Shown: piece after piece, positions 33,801 through 44,229 of the stretch
How the letters are laid out: each line of letters opens with the position of its first letter
Numbering within the stretch: position 1 is the stretch's first letter
Assembly (NCBI GenBank): GCA_026770025.1
Contig: JAMXDE010000006.1
Span: 1,054,001 to 1,118,000, forward strand
Direction: 5' to 3'
Length of the DNA stretch: 64,000 nucleotides
Source: Craspedostauros australis
Lineage: Eukaryota; Bacillariophyta; Bacillariophyceae; Mastogloiales; Achnanthaceae
Made by a program: the position numbers and the translations under genes
The notes under the pieces: model-generated
Databases searched by the model: none
What the model was told of the DNA's origin: nothing
The model's input: only the letters and a program-made list of their open reading frames with translations

Positions 33801-36399
33801 CTACCGGGTTGACAACCCCACCTTCCCCAGCCAGTCCAAAGAGCGCAGTGGGCGCTGGGCCGGTCCCTGCCTTCACAAAGGCGATGATCTTACCTTCTGG
33901 GTCCTCGACGACGAGACCCAACGACTTCTTCCTCGGTCTGCCATCCGACCTGCCGACGACTCTGCCACCCGCAATCTTCGTGCGGACTTCCCCTTCCCCA
34001 TTGTTGGGGAGGACGATGGCTCTGATGCCATGAATGTGGCGAATGGGGAGCCAGACGACGACATCTCCGTCCCTCCTGACTCCGACCCCATCGTACACTC
34101 CCTCGCCGATTCCATCCTGGCTGACCGCCGCGGCACAGACCCTGAAACAGTGGGGAATGCCAAGGTCCACATCCCAAAGTTCTCTCCCGAGGATCTCGTT
34201 GGGATGACCTTCATCCACGAGAAGGATGGCCAACAAGTCAAAGCGGAGGTGGTGCAAAAGGTCAATGACCTTGATGCAGCCAACCACCAACGCATCAAGA
34301 TGCTACTCGCACTGGCTGATGGGGAGACGCATGACCTCATCTCCTACGTTGAGCTCGCCGACATCATCGAATGGCAACAGGAGCACAACGACGACCCTGA
34401 CGCCAAGTGGGAGTTCGACTCCATCATCGGACACGAGGGTCCCCTCTCATCTTCCTCTCCCTCCTACAAGGGATCAAGCTTCAACGTCATCGTCAAATGG
34501 GGAAACGGCTCCACCTCCACCGAACCCCTCTCCATCATGATTCAGGATGATCCCGTCTCTTGCGCTGCCTACAGCCGGCGCCACGAGCTGCTCGACGAGC
34601 CTGGCTGGAAGCGCCTCAAGCGCCTCGCCATCCGCACCAATCGTCTCGAGCGCCAGGTCCACAAATCGAAGACCTTCAACCACGCTCCTACCTTCCAGTT
34701 CGGTGTCCAAGTCCCTCGCAACCACAAGGAAGCGATGCGACTCGACGACAAGAACGGCAACACTCTCTGGGCCGATGCCGAGAAGAAGGAGATGGACCAA
34801 CTCTTCGGGTACCACACCTTCAAGTCTCTCGGCAAAGGCGCCCCTGTCCCCTCTGGCTTCCAGAAGATCCGTCTCCAATGGGTCTACGCTGTGAAGCACG
34901 ACCTCCGCCACAAGGCGCGCTGCGTCGCTGGTGGTCATCTCACCGACCCCTGCAAGGATGCATCCTATGCAGGTGTGGTCAGTCTCCGCTCTCTCCGCCT
35001 CTCCCTCCTCGCCGGCGAACTCAACGGCATTCCAACATGGGTTGGAGACATCGGCAATGCGTATCTTGAGGCCTTCACTCAAGAACGCATCTGCTTCATC
35101 GCTGGCGACGAATTCGGTGACTTCGCTGGTCATACCATGCAGATAGTCAAGGCACTCTACGGCCTGCGCACATCGGGCGCCCGATTCCATGAGGCTCTCG
35201 CCGACACCCTTCGCGACATGGGTTTCCTCCAATGCCGCTCCGATCCCGACGTCTGGATGCGTGACGCCAACTCCCATTGGGAGTACGTCTGCGTCTACGT
35301 CGACGATCTCACCGCGACGATGGCCGACCCCAAGGCTTTCTTCGACATCCTCTCTTCGAAGTACGGGTACCAGCTCAAGGGAGTTGGTCCTATCAAGTAC
35401 CACCTCGGTGCTGACTTCGGCCGTGATCCCGACGGCACTCTCAAGCTCTCCCCGCAATCCTACATCAAGCGGATGATGGAGAACTACGAACACATGTTCG
35501 GCGAGCTTCCCCACAAGATCAGCTGCCCTCTCGACAAGGCTGACAGTCCAGAGCTCGACACCTCTTCCAAACTTAGCGAAACCAACAAACGCAAGTTCAT
35601 GTCGCTCATCGGTGCACTCCAGTGGTGTATCTCCCTCGGACGGTTTGACATCTCTGTCGCTGTCATGACGCTGGCACGCTTCCGCTCAGCTCCTCGCCAA
35701 GGTCATCTGGATCGCGCAAAGCGCATCTACGGATATCTTCGCAAGCATCCTGATGCTGCCATCCGCTTCCGCACCTGCGTCCCCCGCTTCGATCTTCACT
35801 ACGAGGTTCCCAACCATGACTGGATCTACTCCGTCTACGGGAAGACCTCCGAGGAGATTCCGGATGACATCCCCGAGCCGAAAGGCAAGCCTGTCCGAAC
35901 CACCACGTTCGTTGATGCCAACCTTCTCCACTGCCAAGTCACTGGCAGATCCGCTACCAGTGCTCTTCATCTGGTCAACCAGACCCCCATCGAATGGTTC
36001 TCCAAGCGTCAAGGCACGGTTGAGACCGCCACCTACGGGTCCGAGTTCGTCGCTGCCCGTCAGGCTACGGAGCAGATCATCTCCCTCCGTCTTGCCCTTC
36101 GTGAAATGGGCATTCCGATCGACGGCCCCAGCTGGATGCTGGGTGACAACCAGTCCGTCATCACCTCCTCCACGGTCCCCAAGAGCATGCTCTCCAAGCG
36201 CCACAACGCACTGGCTTACCATCGCGTCCGGTCCGCTGTCGCCGCTGGCATCCTCTACTTCATCAAGATCCCCGGCACGCAAAACGTCGCCGACGTGATG
36301 ACGAAGTTCCTCCCGTGGGCTGTCTTCTGGCCCCTCGTGAAGCCCATCCTCTTCTGGAAAGGACACACCGAGCCCTCTTCCCCGACCTACAAGACCTGA
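30814..36399 (+). CDS. Copia gag-pol polyprotein
   Basis: A 1861-residue polyprotein without interruption. The Gag region occupies the first 550 residues and ends in a Lys-rich stretch without an obvious CCHC knuckle. The aspartic protease motif DSGANGG lies near residue 570. The integrase core carries its catalytic triad (MDTLF, SDNAKAQ, NGAERRIQD) at about 825-930. Reverse transcriptase has GDIGNAYLEA and YVDDLTAT, and RNase H has FVDANL, YGSEFVAARQ and GDNQSV. The order protease-integrase-RT-RNase H defines the copia superfamily. RNase H contains RQGTVETATYGSEF in place of the more usual SSTEAEY form, as I recall for copia elements of diatoms. It encodes what is needed for its own transposition and looks active. 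Confidence 0.96.
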   Translation: MSTPEMDLATLDHILGVIGIPSDSTPRDIIAHADIVSPLDLVSLTEDDLRSFQLRDEIDDGETIVAVLGVNHIRKILNLGKWYLTQAILDDNTWNDLDRTSFMAFTAEQNNPSLPSSHSHSTASSPIPSPMGMGHHTTTPASAFRPVTEEPLHVNFAFNPSASVPDPAFPQPPVTPSMATSSNFQGVHAMELPADYVKEFSKATKRESLSLPTLKDDKHFLTFMRTFQTLSFSHGLNHHLDMDFMPAPKDEAFFASQNRYLFAVLTEHVKTSKSRRIIRAYKKSCDGRAAYADLVDSYTSGVVGETLSIKYRDTIVAFRLDQTWTKTREQFLDAWETKFDDIEELDDACVNEAVKQQWLRTAIGPDVDLTRAYTNVKSNSRQRHKQSRGFIKVGVSFEDLLEFVRDEAQSLDANQPRTTSRRKVNNAKTGGSAGKGNGKDYAKDDRRSIPNDEWREMSKDQRKAFLEAKGKWRKNKGKGKADSHRAANNAATSSGTTDTPSATPSAGNTDSSKAGDQSTAIDRLLAQTKSTSSSDDTPQLVYKGQTWRLANSTVVRYSFNKLVKDHSGSLVDSGANGGLAGDDVLVLCKTGHTADVSGIGDSAIANLDIGTVAGLIQTTEGPIIGKFHQYALYGKGKTIHSSNQLGAFGMDVNERPRNLPGGRQTIITPGGHIIPLAVRQGLSYMDMAKPTRSELDKYPHVDFTADDEWDPSSLDQEMNLDDVDDDDAAALQRRENNSTVLTAYTGARQADIADNPGSIIATRKPADYEALRPHFGWIPARRVRDTLRCTSQWYRTAERFSMRKHFKSRFPAANVDRLHETVAMDTLFSDTPAHDDGVPGHGGCTMLQVYVALDSRFTAGFPMPSESRISDTLHDFIRRHGAPDLLMSDNAKAQIGNKVMEILRQYHIRDHQSEPEHQHQNGAERRIQDIKRTTNGVMDRTGTPDRFWLICTLYVVDLFNHIAQVTAGSITPLQAAFGQRPDISKFLSYRWWQPVYYRVDNPTFPSQSKERSGRWAGPCLHKGDDLTFWVLDDETQRLLPRSAIRPADDSATRNLRADFPFPIVGEDDGSDAMNVANGEPDDDISVPPDSDPIVHSLADSILADRRGTDPETVGNAKVHIPKFSPEDLVGMTFIHEKDGQQVKAEVVQKVNDLDAANHQRIKMLLALADGETHDLISYVELADIIEWQQEHNDDPDAKWEFDSIIGHEGPLSSSSPSYKGSSFNVIVKWGNGSTSTEPLSIMIQDDPVSCAAYSRRHELLDEPGWKRLKRLAIRTNRLERQVHKSKTFNHAPTFQFGVQVPRNHKEAMRLDDKNGNTLWADAEKKEMDQLFGYHTFKSLGKGAPVPSGFQKIRLQWVYAVKHDLRHKARCVAGGHLTDPCKDASYAGVVSLRSLRLSLLAGELNGIPTWVGDIGNAYLEAFTQERICFIAGDEFGDFAGHTMQIVKALYGLRTSGARFHEALADTLRDMGFLQCRSDPDVWMRDANSHWEYVCVYVDDLTATMADPKAFFDILSSKYGYQLKGVGPIKYHLGADFGRDPDGTLKLSPQSYIKRMMENYEHMFGELPHKISCPLDKADSPELDTSSKLSETNKRKFMSLIGALQWCISLGRFDISVAVMTLARFRSAPRQGHLDRAKRIYGYLRKHPDAAIRFRTCVPRFDLHYEVPNHDWIYSVYGKTSEEIPDDIPEPKGKPVRTTTFVDANLLHCQVTGRSATSALHLVNQTPIEWFSKRQGTVETATYGSEFVAARQATEQIISLRLALREMGIPIDGPSWMLGDNQSVITSSTVPKSMLSKRHNALAYHRVRSAVAAGILYFIKIPGTQNVADVMTKFLPWAVFWPLVKPILFWKGHTEPSSPTYKT

Positions 36400-36423
36400 A
36401 TGTCCGGGACACGCTTTGGGGAG

Positions 36424-37048
36424 TATTAGCGCACGCTAAATCTCTAACAATAGCGACACCCGTCGACCAATCAGAAATCTTCACTTTTCTTACCTTTTCC
36501 GTTTCGAACGGAAATTTTGGTCGAAAATCCGTTGTGTCAGATTTGTGTCGCATTTCGCGTCGCAAGAATCGTTTTCCCTCAATCACAGATCCAAAAATGT
36601 CGCGGAAATTGATTTCTTGCCAAGATGAGCCAATCTGCCCAATCAGGACAGACTTGGATCTTGGGTGTGACACGTGCGAATCTTGCCCTGACCTTCTCAA
36701 GTGAATACGATCAATCGTGTGATCGTACTACTAGCAACATCGTGAGAAGACGTAATACACAACACGGGCTATCGCGGTGTTTTTTGTTCATTGACTTTTG
36801 CACCTCATCTTCACGCAGTAACACGCACATTTGCCGTGTTGTCTCCGTGTTAATTTCACTTGCAATTTGCATGAGACCTGTCATGTCTCTCTCATGCTCA
36901 CAGTTCTCAAGAATCCATCTTGTGAGCTCACCTGCATTCATACTACCATACGGATAACACTCAATAACAAACACTCATCCTCACCCCAACAACGATCTGA
37001 TCACTCTACGTTTCAGTGCGGAATCCCATCCTTGATTTCGTTCTAACA
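36424..37048 (+). repeat. Right LTR of copia element
   Basis: 625 bp, identical to the left LTR except at three sites by eye (GTTTCG/GTTCCG, GCTCACC/GCTCGCC, AACGATC/AACAATC). Confidence 0.95.
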
Positions 37049-37826
37049 GACATCGAAGATGATCGCTTCAACTCTCTGTACATCTGGACAGAGAGTGACA
37101 AGTATGTCATTACTTGATGGGTGGATAACAATGTGGTGCTCATGGTGAGTACAGTCCATTATGCAAATGAGACAGTCGCAAAGAATCGACATCGACCACA
37201 ACAGACCACAACAAACAAGAACCATCTGAAGATTGTCTGGGGTGATGACTGGAATGCTGCAAACAGGATCCCAAGAATGATCGATGACTACAATCATTGG
37301 ATGGGAGGGGTGGATTGGCGTGATCAGCTTCTCGCATACTATCAACCAAATCTGCAGTGTTGAAGGGTATGGATGCCAATCATGTTTCACCTACTTGACA
37401 TACTGAGAGTGAACTCATGGATCATGCACAGTCACCTTGTGGAGGAGGATTGAATGGATCACAAATCATATGGCTTGGCAATGGTGGAAGCACTGGTGTT
37501 GAAAGCGAGGACCTGTGAAGTCCGTGGCACAAGGAGGGCAAGGAGAATCCCAAAGCAGATAAGAACAAGGACAAGGATGAACAAGAATCAACCAGTGTTG
37601 AGCGAGGATAGGTTCATGGGTGTGTACAAAGACCACAGACAGATAATCGACGAAGATGGAAAGCAACAACTTTGCCAATATTGCTGCTACTTGAAGGCCA
37701 CAAATAAATTACTGGCCTGGAAGAAAACACTCCCAAGAGGGTCAAACGGATCTGCAGCTTGTGTAGAGTCCATGTCTGCAAAGACCATTGGGGTATATAC
37801 CATGGAAGGTGATGAAGTATGGTAAA
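37049..37826 (+). pseudogene. piggyBac-type transposase relic, 3' part
   Basis: Continuation of the gene cut at 29868. It reads through a TGA into WVDNNVVLMVSTVH, then IPRMIDDYNHWMGGVDWRDQ with the third catalytic Asp region, and MFHLLDILRVNSWIM. The end (about 37670-37815) is Cys-rich across two frames (CQYCCYLK, then CSLCRVHVCKDHWG), the zinc-ribbon-like tail common in piggyBac transposases. There are at least two stops and one frameshift. Starting GACAT at 37049 it repeats the copia target duplication. Confidence 0.85.
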
Positions 37827-38498
37827 ACAAAACTTCAGTGATTCCCGACAATAGCACTAGTAAATGATGGTACCGATTTAGTTTTCACGTAGGCCGTGGT
37901 AGGACAAACGCGTTCAAAAATTTACACGGTGTCGAGATATACGATATAATAGTGCAATTATCTCTGGGTCATGAAGGGATAGAGTGTGCATATGGAGGGA
38001 AGGCAGTGTGTGCTGCTTGAGACATGGACGAAGCTCAACGTCCCAGGACATCAACGGGAGCAGAACCGAGAACAAGGCAGTGTGAAAGTCAAGGCGGGGG
38101 TGAAGATCTGGATTACCCACCAACCCACAACTCTGGATTTCGACCACTGATCCACAGCCCAGATGAAGCATCATCATCACCATGCCTACTGCTACCGCGC
38201 AATCCTCAACATCTCTTCGCACCCAACCGCCTTGCCCACGCGAAATGTGAGTCTGTCGATCAAGGGCACGACTGGACAGCAAGCTGAAGCACGACTGGTG
38301 ATTCCCAACACAATTTGCCCTTTTGCGTCCGCATGCTATACGTGTCTAGTTGTAGATTAATGCGAAAAATATAAACTTTTTAACTATAAGGTCCAGGCGT
38401 CTAATAATTCACACATATACCCTCCACAACATAATAGGATGATATCGGTCCTCAAATTAAAAATCGGCAAGAATGTACTATCGTATCCTGAATGGGGT
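37827..38498. other. Non-coding right interior of the 12.7-kb insertion
   Basis: No convincing gene. It becomes AT-rich after 38340 and ends in the inverted terminal repeat from about 38455 to 38498. Confidence 0.5.
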
Positions 38499-39627
38499 CG
38501 TATACCAGCAACAGTCTTGGCAACAGCAACTAGGATGCATGTGTATTGTTGCATCCATCCTGCTGGAGGAGCAATGATCCTTGGTTAGGATTAGCACACA
38601 GGAGCAGCCCAGAATAGAGTAGAGTAGACTGCTTCGCACCGAGGAGTTCAACCTCGCCTTGCTCTGACCGCTCTTCATTGGATCCTCCACATCGCTGAGC
38701 ATGAGGAACTGCACTGCGCATAATTCCCACACAATGTACGCGCATTTTAGCATGTATCGCGTGTGCAATGTAGAGGCCAGTGTTCGATTGGCCATAGTTG
38801 CGCTGGAGATCAGTAAAGAACATGAGGCTTCCTCCACAGAACGGTTCGAACGTGGTTTGATGGGGCACGAACAGCGACTGCGTCAACGACTTCACCCATC
38901 GCATGAGCATGAGATGCGTGGTTAGTCTTTGGGAGGGTGTAGCAACTGGCGTCAATGAAGACAGGTGTGGCGCATGATCAGGAAGCGATGTTTCCTCGCG
39001 AGGATAGTACGCGATAAAGCGACGAAAAAACTTGCAATTGATATGTCTTTGGAGGAAGTGAGGTTCGAAGAGCAAGGCTACATGGGCGGGTTAAGGAGAG
39101 GATACTGCGTCTACTGAAAGCAACGGCACGATGATCCGACGTCAGGGCGATGCACAAGCTTGCATAAAGTAAAGAGACTCCTGCGAACAAAACAGTCCGA
39201 CTCAACAACACGTAAAAAACACGATAATTTTTGGCGCGAACTTTTGTGCGTTCACGGATTGGGGATCATGGCTGTCACGAGCATTGGTGACTGACTTCAA
39301 ACACCCAAAGCAACACACAAAAGCACTCTGGACCTTTGACCAACACATCACCCGAAGCAGAATGAAGCAACGAATCCATCCATGCCATTCACTTGAGCAA
39401 TAGACGAAACAGAATTGGATGCGGGTCTTTGCAAGACAGTCGGTCGCTATTGGACCAAGAGGCAACAAATTTCTGTACCAGAACGTCGTAGACTCTACGC
39501 GGTTACCAATGGTTACCAACGAAAAAATTCCGAAACCACGTCCGTATGTCGTCCGTGTGGAAAAGGCCGATGAAGGGCAAAAAGAGGCACCGAGATGAAC
39601 ACGAAGCGGAGACCGTTTGCAGACAAT
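38499..39627. mobile_element. 1.8-kb inverted-repeat element, copy 2, second part
   Basis: Collinear with about 23977-25072 of copy 1, including CAGCAACAGTCTTGGCAAC and GGTTACCAATGGTTACC. A minus-strand frame (38530-39075) is partly conserved with copy 1 (FTDLQRNYGQSNTGLYIA) but is unrecognised and broken elsewhere. It ends at AAT (39625-39627), where the next element entered. Confidence 0.8.
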
Positions 39628-40209
39628 AGAGAGGTTTCGCATTCCACTCAGCCATTCCCGCGAGGGAGTCATAACCTGATAGAGACATTTATCCGGGGGT
39701 GGCGAGAAATCACCCCCTCGCTCAGTGGAATTGATTTCCATTTCTGCACCAGAAATGGATATCAATTCCACTCAGAGAGTCCCGGCAAAAGTATCACTTC
39801 CACGCGGAGATGTATGTTTATCCAATCAAGAAACTTCTATCGATGTCTACAATAGATTTTATTTCTAGTCTAGTTCTTGCTTCGAAACCATGCTAGTGCT
39901 AGGATTATCGTTTCTCGCAACAGACTCTATAAACATATCCATAATGCACTCCAATTAGAGTATAACCTTCAAAATTGTAATATCATACTGTCAAAATGTC
40001 CATTGATCTCCACTGATCGTCCGCCAAAGACTTCCAGGTCTAAAAGGTCTAGATTCTAATCGAAACGGAATTTGATGAATGACTAGATGGACTAACTTCA
40101 GTCCTTCCAAGAACCAGCAATTCTTGAGAACTCTTGTTGGCACCATGTCGTATGTGACATGGCGTCTGGGGGCCTCTGAGTGGAATACGAAACAATGCGA
40201 AACCTCTCT
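39628..40209 (+). repeat. Left block: AGAG...CTCT element with structured head
   Basis: AAT on both sides (39625-27, 40210-12) and inverted ends AGAGAGGTTTCGCATT / AATGCGAAACCTCTCT. The head has GGGAGTC (39664), the box ATAACCTGATAGAGACATTT (39671-39690), a 7-bp G/C hairpin (39695-39701 with 39711-39717) and a 22-bp hairpin (39724-39745 with 39752-39773, one mismatch, 5-nt loop). GTCCCGGCAA follows at 39779-39788. The sequence ATTCCACTCAG occurs at 39641, in the 3' arm of the long hairpin, inverted in its 5' arm, and inverted near 40181. No coding potential. Confidence 0.7.
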
Positions 40210-40214
40210 AATAG

Positions 40215-40373
40215 GACCCACTTGAGTGACGGGACCTGCAGTCCGTCCTGGGATGGTGGCAACATACGGGGCTTTCGACCAAGCCACCCACATATTAATA
40301 AACTAGATAAAAATATAAGATGCACTGTGGACGCCGATTTTGCTTTAATGTCTTATTTTAAGTTTTATGGACC
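40215..40373 (+). repeat. 159-bp inverted repeat, left copy, of core transposon
   Basis: Reverse complement of 44658-44816 with two mismatches. It begins GACCCACTTGAGTGACGGG and ends TTTTATGGACC. Confidence 0.95.
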
Positions 40374-40646
40374 CATCGATTTCGCGCTCATCTAGACACG
40401 ACTAGCGCACTACGGCCAGATTCGGTGTCTTGGTGCCTTGATTCGTATCGCCAAAAGAAGAATTATCGATGTCAATTGCAGTGCTAATTTATTTTCTTAG
40501 TCCCTCCAAACCGTGATACGTGTGAAACCGTTGAATTGGCGTTACGCTGTGAACACGCGCACCAATCACGGACGATCCAGCAGTGAAGCAGTTGCACAGA
40601 CTCGTACGACATCGATAAGACTCATAATCTGCATCGTTACCCCTTT

Positions 40647-43600
40647 TCATCTTAATTGGGTTTCACGTGTGTAATAACTTGCCTCCATTGCAGCTCTGAC
40701 TTGCCACAACAATTGTGTTTTTATATTTTGTTCCACCAACTCTGGAGATTCCGTATTCTCCTTCATTGTTTGTGTCTCGCACGCAATTTGCTCCGATGCT
40801 TCGTTTTCTTCTTGTTGCAGTGCGATTTCCTCCTCATCTGCTGTTGTGTGTTGTGCAGGCACGATCTCTGTGTCGGTGCTGTTCGCGTTCGTCGGTGGTG
40901 GGGCGATTGTTGTGTTCGTTGTGTTTGTCGCGGTTTTGTTGATCGTGGTTTCCGGGGTTCTCGTGTTCGCGGCCTTCGGTTTCGTGCGCTGGTACGACGC
41001 GGACATGTATAGCTTCACTTGCATTGGGTTCACGTGCACCCGCGCATACCAGTCAGTCTTCATTTTGGTCGTCTCCATGCACCGCCTGAATGCCTCGTAC
41101 TCGGTCGGTCTGTTCTTGGGGTCCGCGCGTGCCACTCTGCACACCTCCTCCAACACTTCCACCAGGTATGGGCAAATGGGCTTGTTGCATCGTATGGCTT
41201 TCGCAGCCCAGCCAGGTCCAGCCAATTGCAGGTGTTCTGTTGCTGCTGTGGTGTCCTGCAGTACACTACTTACGTCAGGTGTCTCCAAGGCTGCCATGTT
41301 GATCGCTTCGAGGTACGTCAGCGCCTTGCTTTCGGTGGTGCTCTTCACGAACCTGAGGGTCTTTTTCTGCTTCCGCGGCGATGTTGCTGTGAGTGGTTGT
41401 TACGTTGATTGGTGTTCGTTGATGATGGGAACCTCGAAATTCATGACGTCATAGTCTTCCCATTCCGCTTCCTCCACACGCACTGGATTAGTGACATTTG
41501 AAGCTGCAAGTAAGTCTGTATAGCCATTTCTGTGTTGCATCTCGTGCGTTGATCGTACATTCATGCCCTTCGCACGGAACCTGTTGCACGGATTTGTCTT
41601 GTGCATCACACAGCGACCTTCCAAACCTGATGCATCAACCAAGACAGTGGTAGTACCTCTGATATTTCCCATTCGCATCGCGTTGAAGATTTTGTGTTCG
41701 GTTTGAATTTTGCCGCCGCTTTGCATGTATGATCGTAGTACGATAGTGATGTAGGCGAAGTGAGTGTCGATTCGTCCTTTGCCGGTTTGGGCTTCTGTGT
41801 AGATCCAAATGACAAATTGGGGAAGTCCGTTGCGTGACATGTTCTTGTTGATCCGCGATGAGACAAGCGCGATGTGCTCATGGCTGGCAAAGCAGCCCGC
41901 GTTGTCTGACTGCAGAATGATTTCTGTGACTGATGGTAGGAGATTGTGTACCTTCTTCTGGATGATTTTGAGAAGCCCACCAACTTGAAGTGTGTCTTGG
42001 GTTGGCCGGCCATGAACAATTATGTCAACAAAGCGATACGTGAATTTGTCATTTTTGCAGATGACAATCATAACACCAAGGAGCGACATGCCCTTCTTGC
42101 CCCAGTACTCTGTCTGCAATTCTCCTTGCGCTGTCAGTAGAATCTTCTGCTTATGGTCGATGACAACATAGGCGCACTTGTCATTGTTGTTGAGCTTGGC
42201 CTTGTACTTGTTCATATGCTCGAATTGGACCTTTGCTCTCACTTGGTGTGCCACGTACGCAATGATCTCGTTGTTGAAGCCCGATACCACCTCCAGCATA
42301 CTGCGTAGTTCATCCTCATGGTCGCATAGATGATTGGCCTTGAGTGTCTCAATGAATGGGGCGACGTGAGCATCCATGAATCGCATTGCTTCTCCACATC
42401 TGTCGCATACCTTGCCTTGTTGATTGTGCAATGGGGGAAAGGGTGTTGGCATCACACTCTGCGATTGCTGTGGGAGGATGGACGACCATGCATGTCTTGT
42501 TGGTGTTGGCAGGCACTGTTGTGTTTTTGGTGCTGAGTGCAGACTTTGCCTGTCGAATTTTTTAATCGTGGCAAAGGGCGAAATGAGCGCAATGCATCGG
42601 GTCTTCTTCGCACTTGATCTGCATGTGCGACGCGGTATACTCCCACTTGAGGAATGTGATCATAAGGTCCAGATCGCGCAACAATGTCTCACAGGTTTGA
42701 ATGTACTCCACGGTTAGGTCGTCGTGTCCGTCATCACCGTTGAATGAATCCTCGAGTAGGGTATTCAAGCGCACGAGCATCTCCTTCAGCATCTTGGTTG
42801 CCATCCAGAAGTAGTTTTCAAAAGAGGAGAGACCAGTAACCACTTTGCCTCTGCGCATGAGCAGGCCTGTCATTTGTTGGAATGCTGGCTCACTGACTGG
42901 GTTGTTTGTTGTAGTCTTGTATATTTGGAACAGCTCGTCGACGCTCGTCTCGCCACGTTCGAATACTGACACATTTTCAAATATCACCCCTCCCCACTTG
43001 ATGTTGTGACAAAGTCTTGCCTCGTATGTGGTAGTGGTGCTGATGAAGGACACCATGCTGTCCAAGCTGTATGCGCTGATGCAATAGTTGTAGACAGCAG
43101 CACCAAGCACATTGCCCTTGCGCAAGAGCTCGTAGTAGTTGCGCAGAGTGAGGAGCTGGCCCCGCGTGATGGTGTATTGCTGTGGCAAGAGGCCGAGATG
43201 CTGAACGTCAGGAAGTTCGCTCTTGTATCAGGTGAGGAGGTTTGTGCACTGGCGTGGCAAAGCGGACATGGCAAGAATGCACCTTGCTGTACGTGCGATG
43301 TTCTTCTCACCGACGAGGCAAATCGTGTAGAGGTTGGGAGCTAGCTTGACTGGCAGCAAGTCCACTCCTGCGCGCACGAACGCCACCACTTGCTCCATCT
43401 GCGGAACTGGCAAGGTCGTGGCTGGGATCAGCGCTTTCCACAGCGCATTGGAGGCCACCGCAAAGATCTTCTTCACTTTGCTCCACACTTGCCTGTCGGA
43501 ACTGCGCCCCAATACAAATCCGCAACGAGGAAAGTCAGCAAGAACAGAAGCGAGGGTCTTCCCTCCGAGCTCCTGCAAGACCTCGCGCATGGTTTCAAAT

Positions 43601-44229
43601 GCATCAGTCCTCTCCTTGTTGGGTTTGAATCCGAACCTTCTCGCGCTTGATTTCCTGGTCTTGGTTCTGTTGTGTCTCTTGGGGCAGTAGGCTTCGTAGT
43701 CGCCAGCGTTGCCACGTTGGATGTGCTTGCCTTTCTTTTCTGGTTGGATGGCTGGTGCGGAAAGGGGTGTGGGGAGGGATTCCAGAGTCGAGACGCAGAC
43801 ATTGACATGCACCTTTGTCCCTCCATTGGAGCCGTGTCTGAAGGCCTGCACAGTGACCTTGGAGGTATCAAGAATCATGCCATTGTTGGTGGTGATGTGC
43901 ACACGGACGAAGAGCTTCTTGTTGGTTGCATTGAGTGCGCGAACCTGTTCATTGTTGGTGAGGATCTCAACGTCACACTCGTTGTCGAAGGTCGCACCTT
44001 TGAGCGCAGGAGGCAAGACCTTGTTTATTGTAGGCGGTGGAATGTGTTGCTTCCCATCCATACCCAATGGAGGCAGAAGCTTCTCACCAGTAGATGGTAC
44101 AAACAGTTCCTTGCGATTGATCGGATCCAGTGGAAACGGACGCACAGATGGAGAAGATGGCATACGTTGCTTCTTGGAGGGAGAAGGATTGGCGTCCTTC
44201 GACGCAGCTTTCGTGGTAGAGACAGGCAT
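40647..44229 (-). pseudogene. Unclassified DDE-like transposase gene with two stops and one frameshift
   Basis: Likely start ATG at 44229 (MPVSTTKAASKDANPSPSKKQR, with an NLS-like KKQR). The product would be about 1190 residues, but TGA (43228-43230) and TAA (41400-41402) interrupt the frame. It also shifts near 42565, beside an A-run (RC ATTAAAAAATTC), after which reading resumes. A CDRCGE motif is followed by a probable catalytic region: YVVIDHKQ, then LQSDNAGCFASHEHI, then IYTEAQTGKGRIDTHFA, which could supply D, D and E. The combination SDNAGC...EAQ.GKG..D recalls a motif I associate with uncharacterised animal and protist transposase-like proteins; no superfamily is assigned. The long C-terminal tail (40647-41348) is Thr/Glu-rich. 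Its place inside near-identical inverted repeats argues that it is, or was, the transposase. Confidence 0.7.

Larger units (their letters stand above)
29869..37048 (+). mobile_element. Intact Ty1/copia LTR retrotransposon, 7.18 kb
   Basis: Two 625-bp LTRs, beginning TATTAG and ending CTAACA, flank a single uninterrupted gag-pol frame, with a perfect 5-bp duplication GACAT. The LTRs differ at three positions by eye, so insertion was recent. It lies inside the piggyBac-type relic in the same orientation. A short purine run GGGGAG (36418-36423) directly before the right LTR is the likely polypurine tract. The primer-binding site after the left LTR (GATTAACAGTCGCAAG) was not matched to a tRNA. 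Confidence 0.96.
25786..38498. mobile_element. 12.7-kb insertion with inverted ends, carrying a decayed piggyBac-type gene
   Basis: The left end reads GGCCCCATTCAGGGTACGAT and the right end, reverse-complemented, ACCCCATTCAGGATACGAT. Similarity continues to TGCCGATTTTT about 40 bp in. CGTAT flanks both sides (25781-25785, 38499-38503). The first 1.8-kb copy shows the unfilled site (about 23971-23981). Without the copia element inside it the unit is about 5.5 kb. It holds a piggyBac-type transposase relic. piggyBac elements normally duplicate TTAA, so either this family differs or the relic is a passenger. Confidence 0.75.

Noticed and set aside
31387-36366. Minus-strand frames of 200-450 codons within the copia element
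   Set aside because: They lie entirely opposite the intact gag-pol frame and contain no retroelement motifs.
24317-38855. GGTTCGAA words as tRNA T-loops
   Set aside because: No acceptor or anticodon stems could be built around them; they lie in the repeated 1.8-kb elements.
39664-39790. Hammerhead ribozyme in the structured heads
   Set aside because: CTGATA is present and the right block has GGAAA before a hairpin, but the CUGANGA core and a matching cleavage triplet are not formed in both heads, and the first hairpin does not follow the core directly.
1637-43230. TGA recoded as an amino acid
   Set aside because: TGA interrupts three mobile-element frames, but the intact P450 genes end in TGA, so these are ordinary nonsense changes.
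43180-43280. Intron removing the TGA in the 40.6-44.2 kb transposase gene
   Set aside because: The only GT-AG span nearby is 49 nt and would break the frame, whereas reading straight on keeps it.
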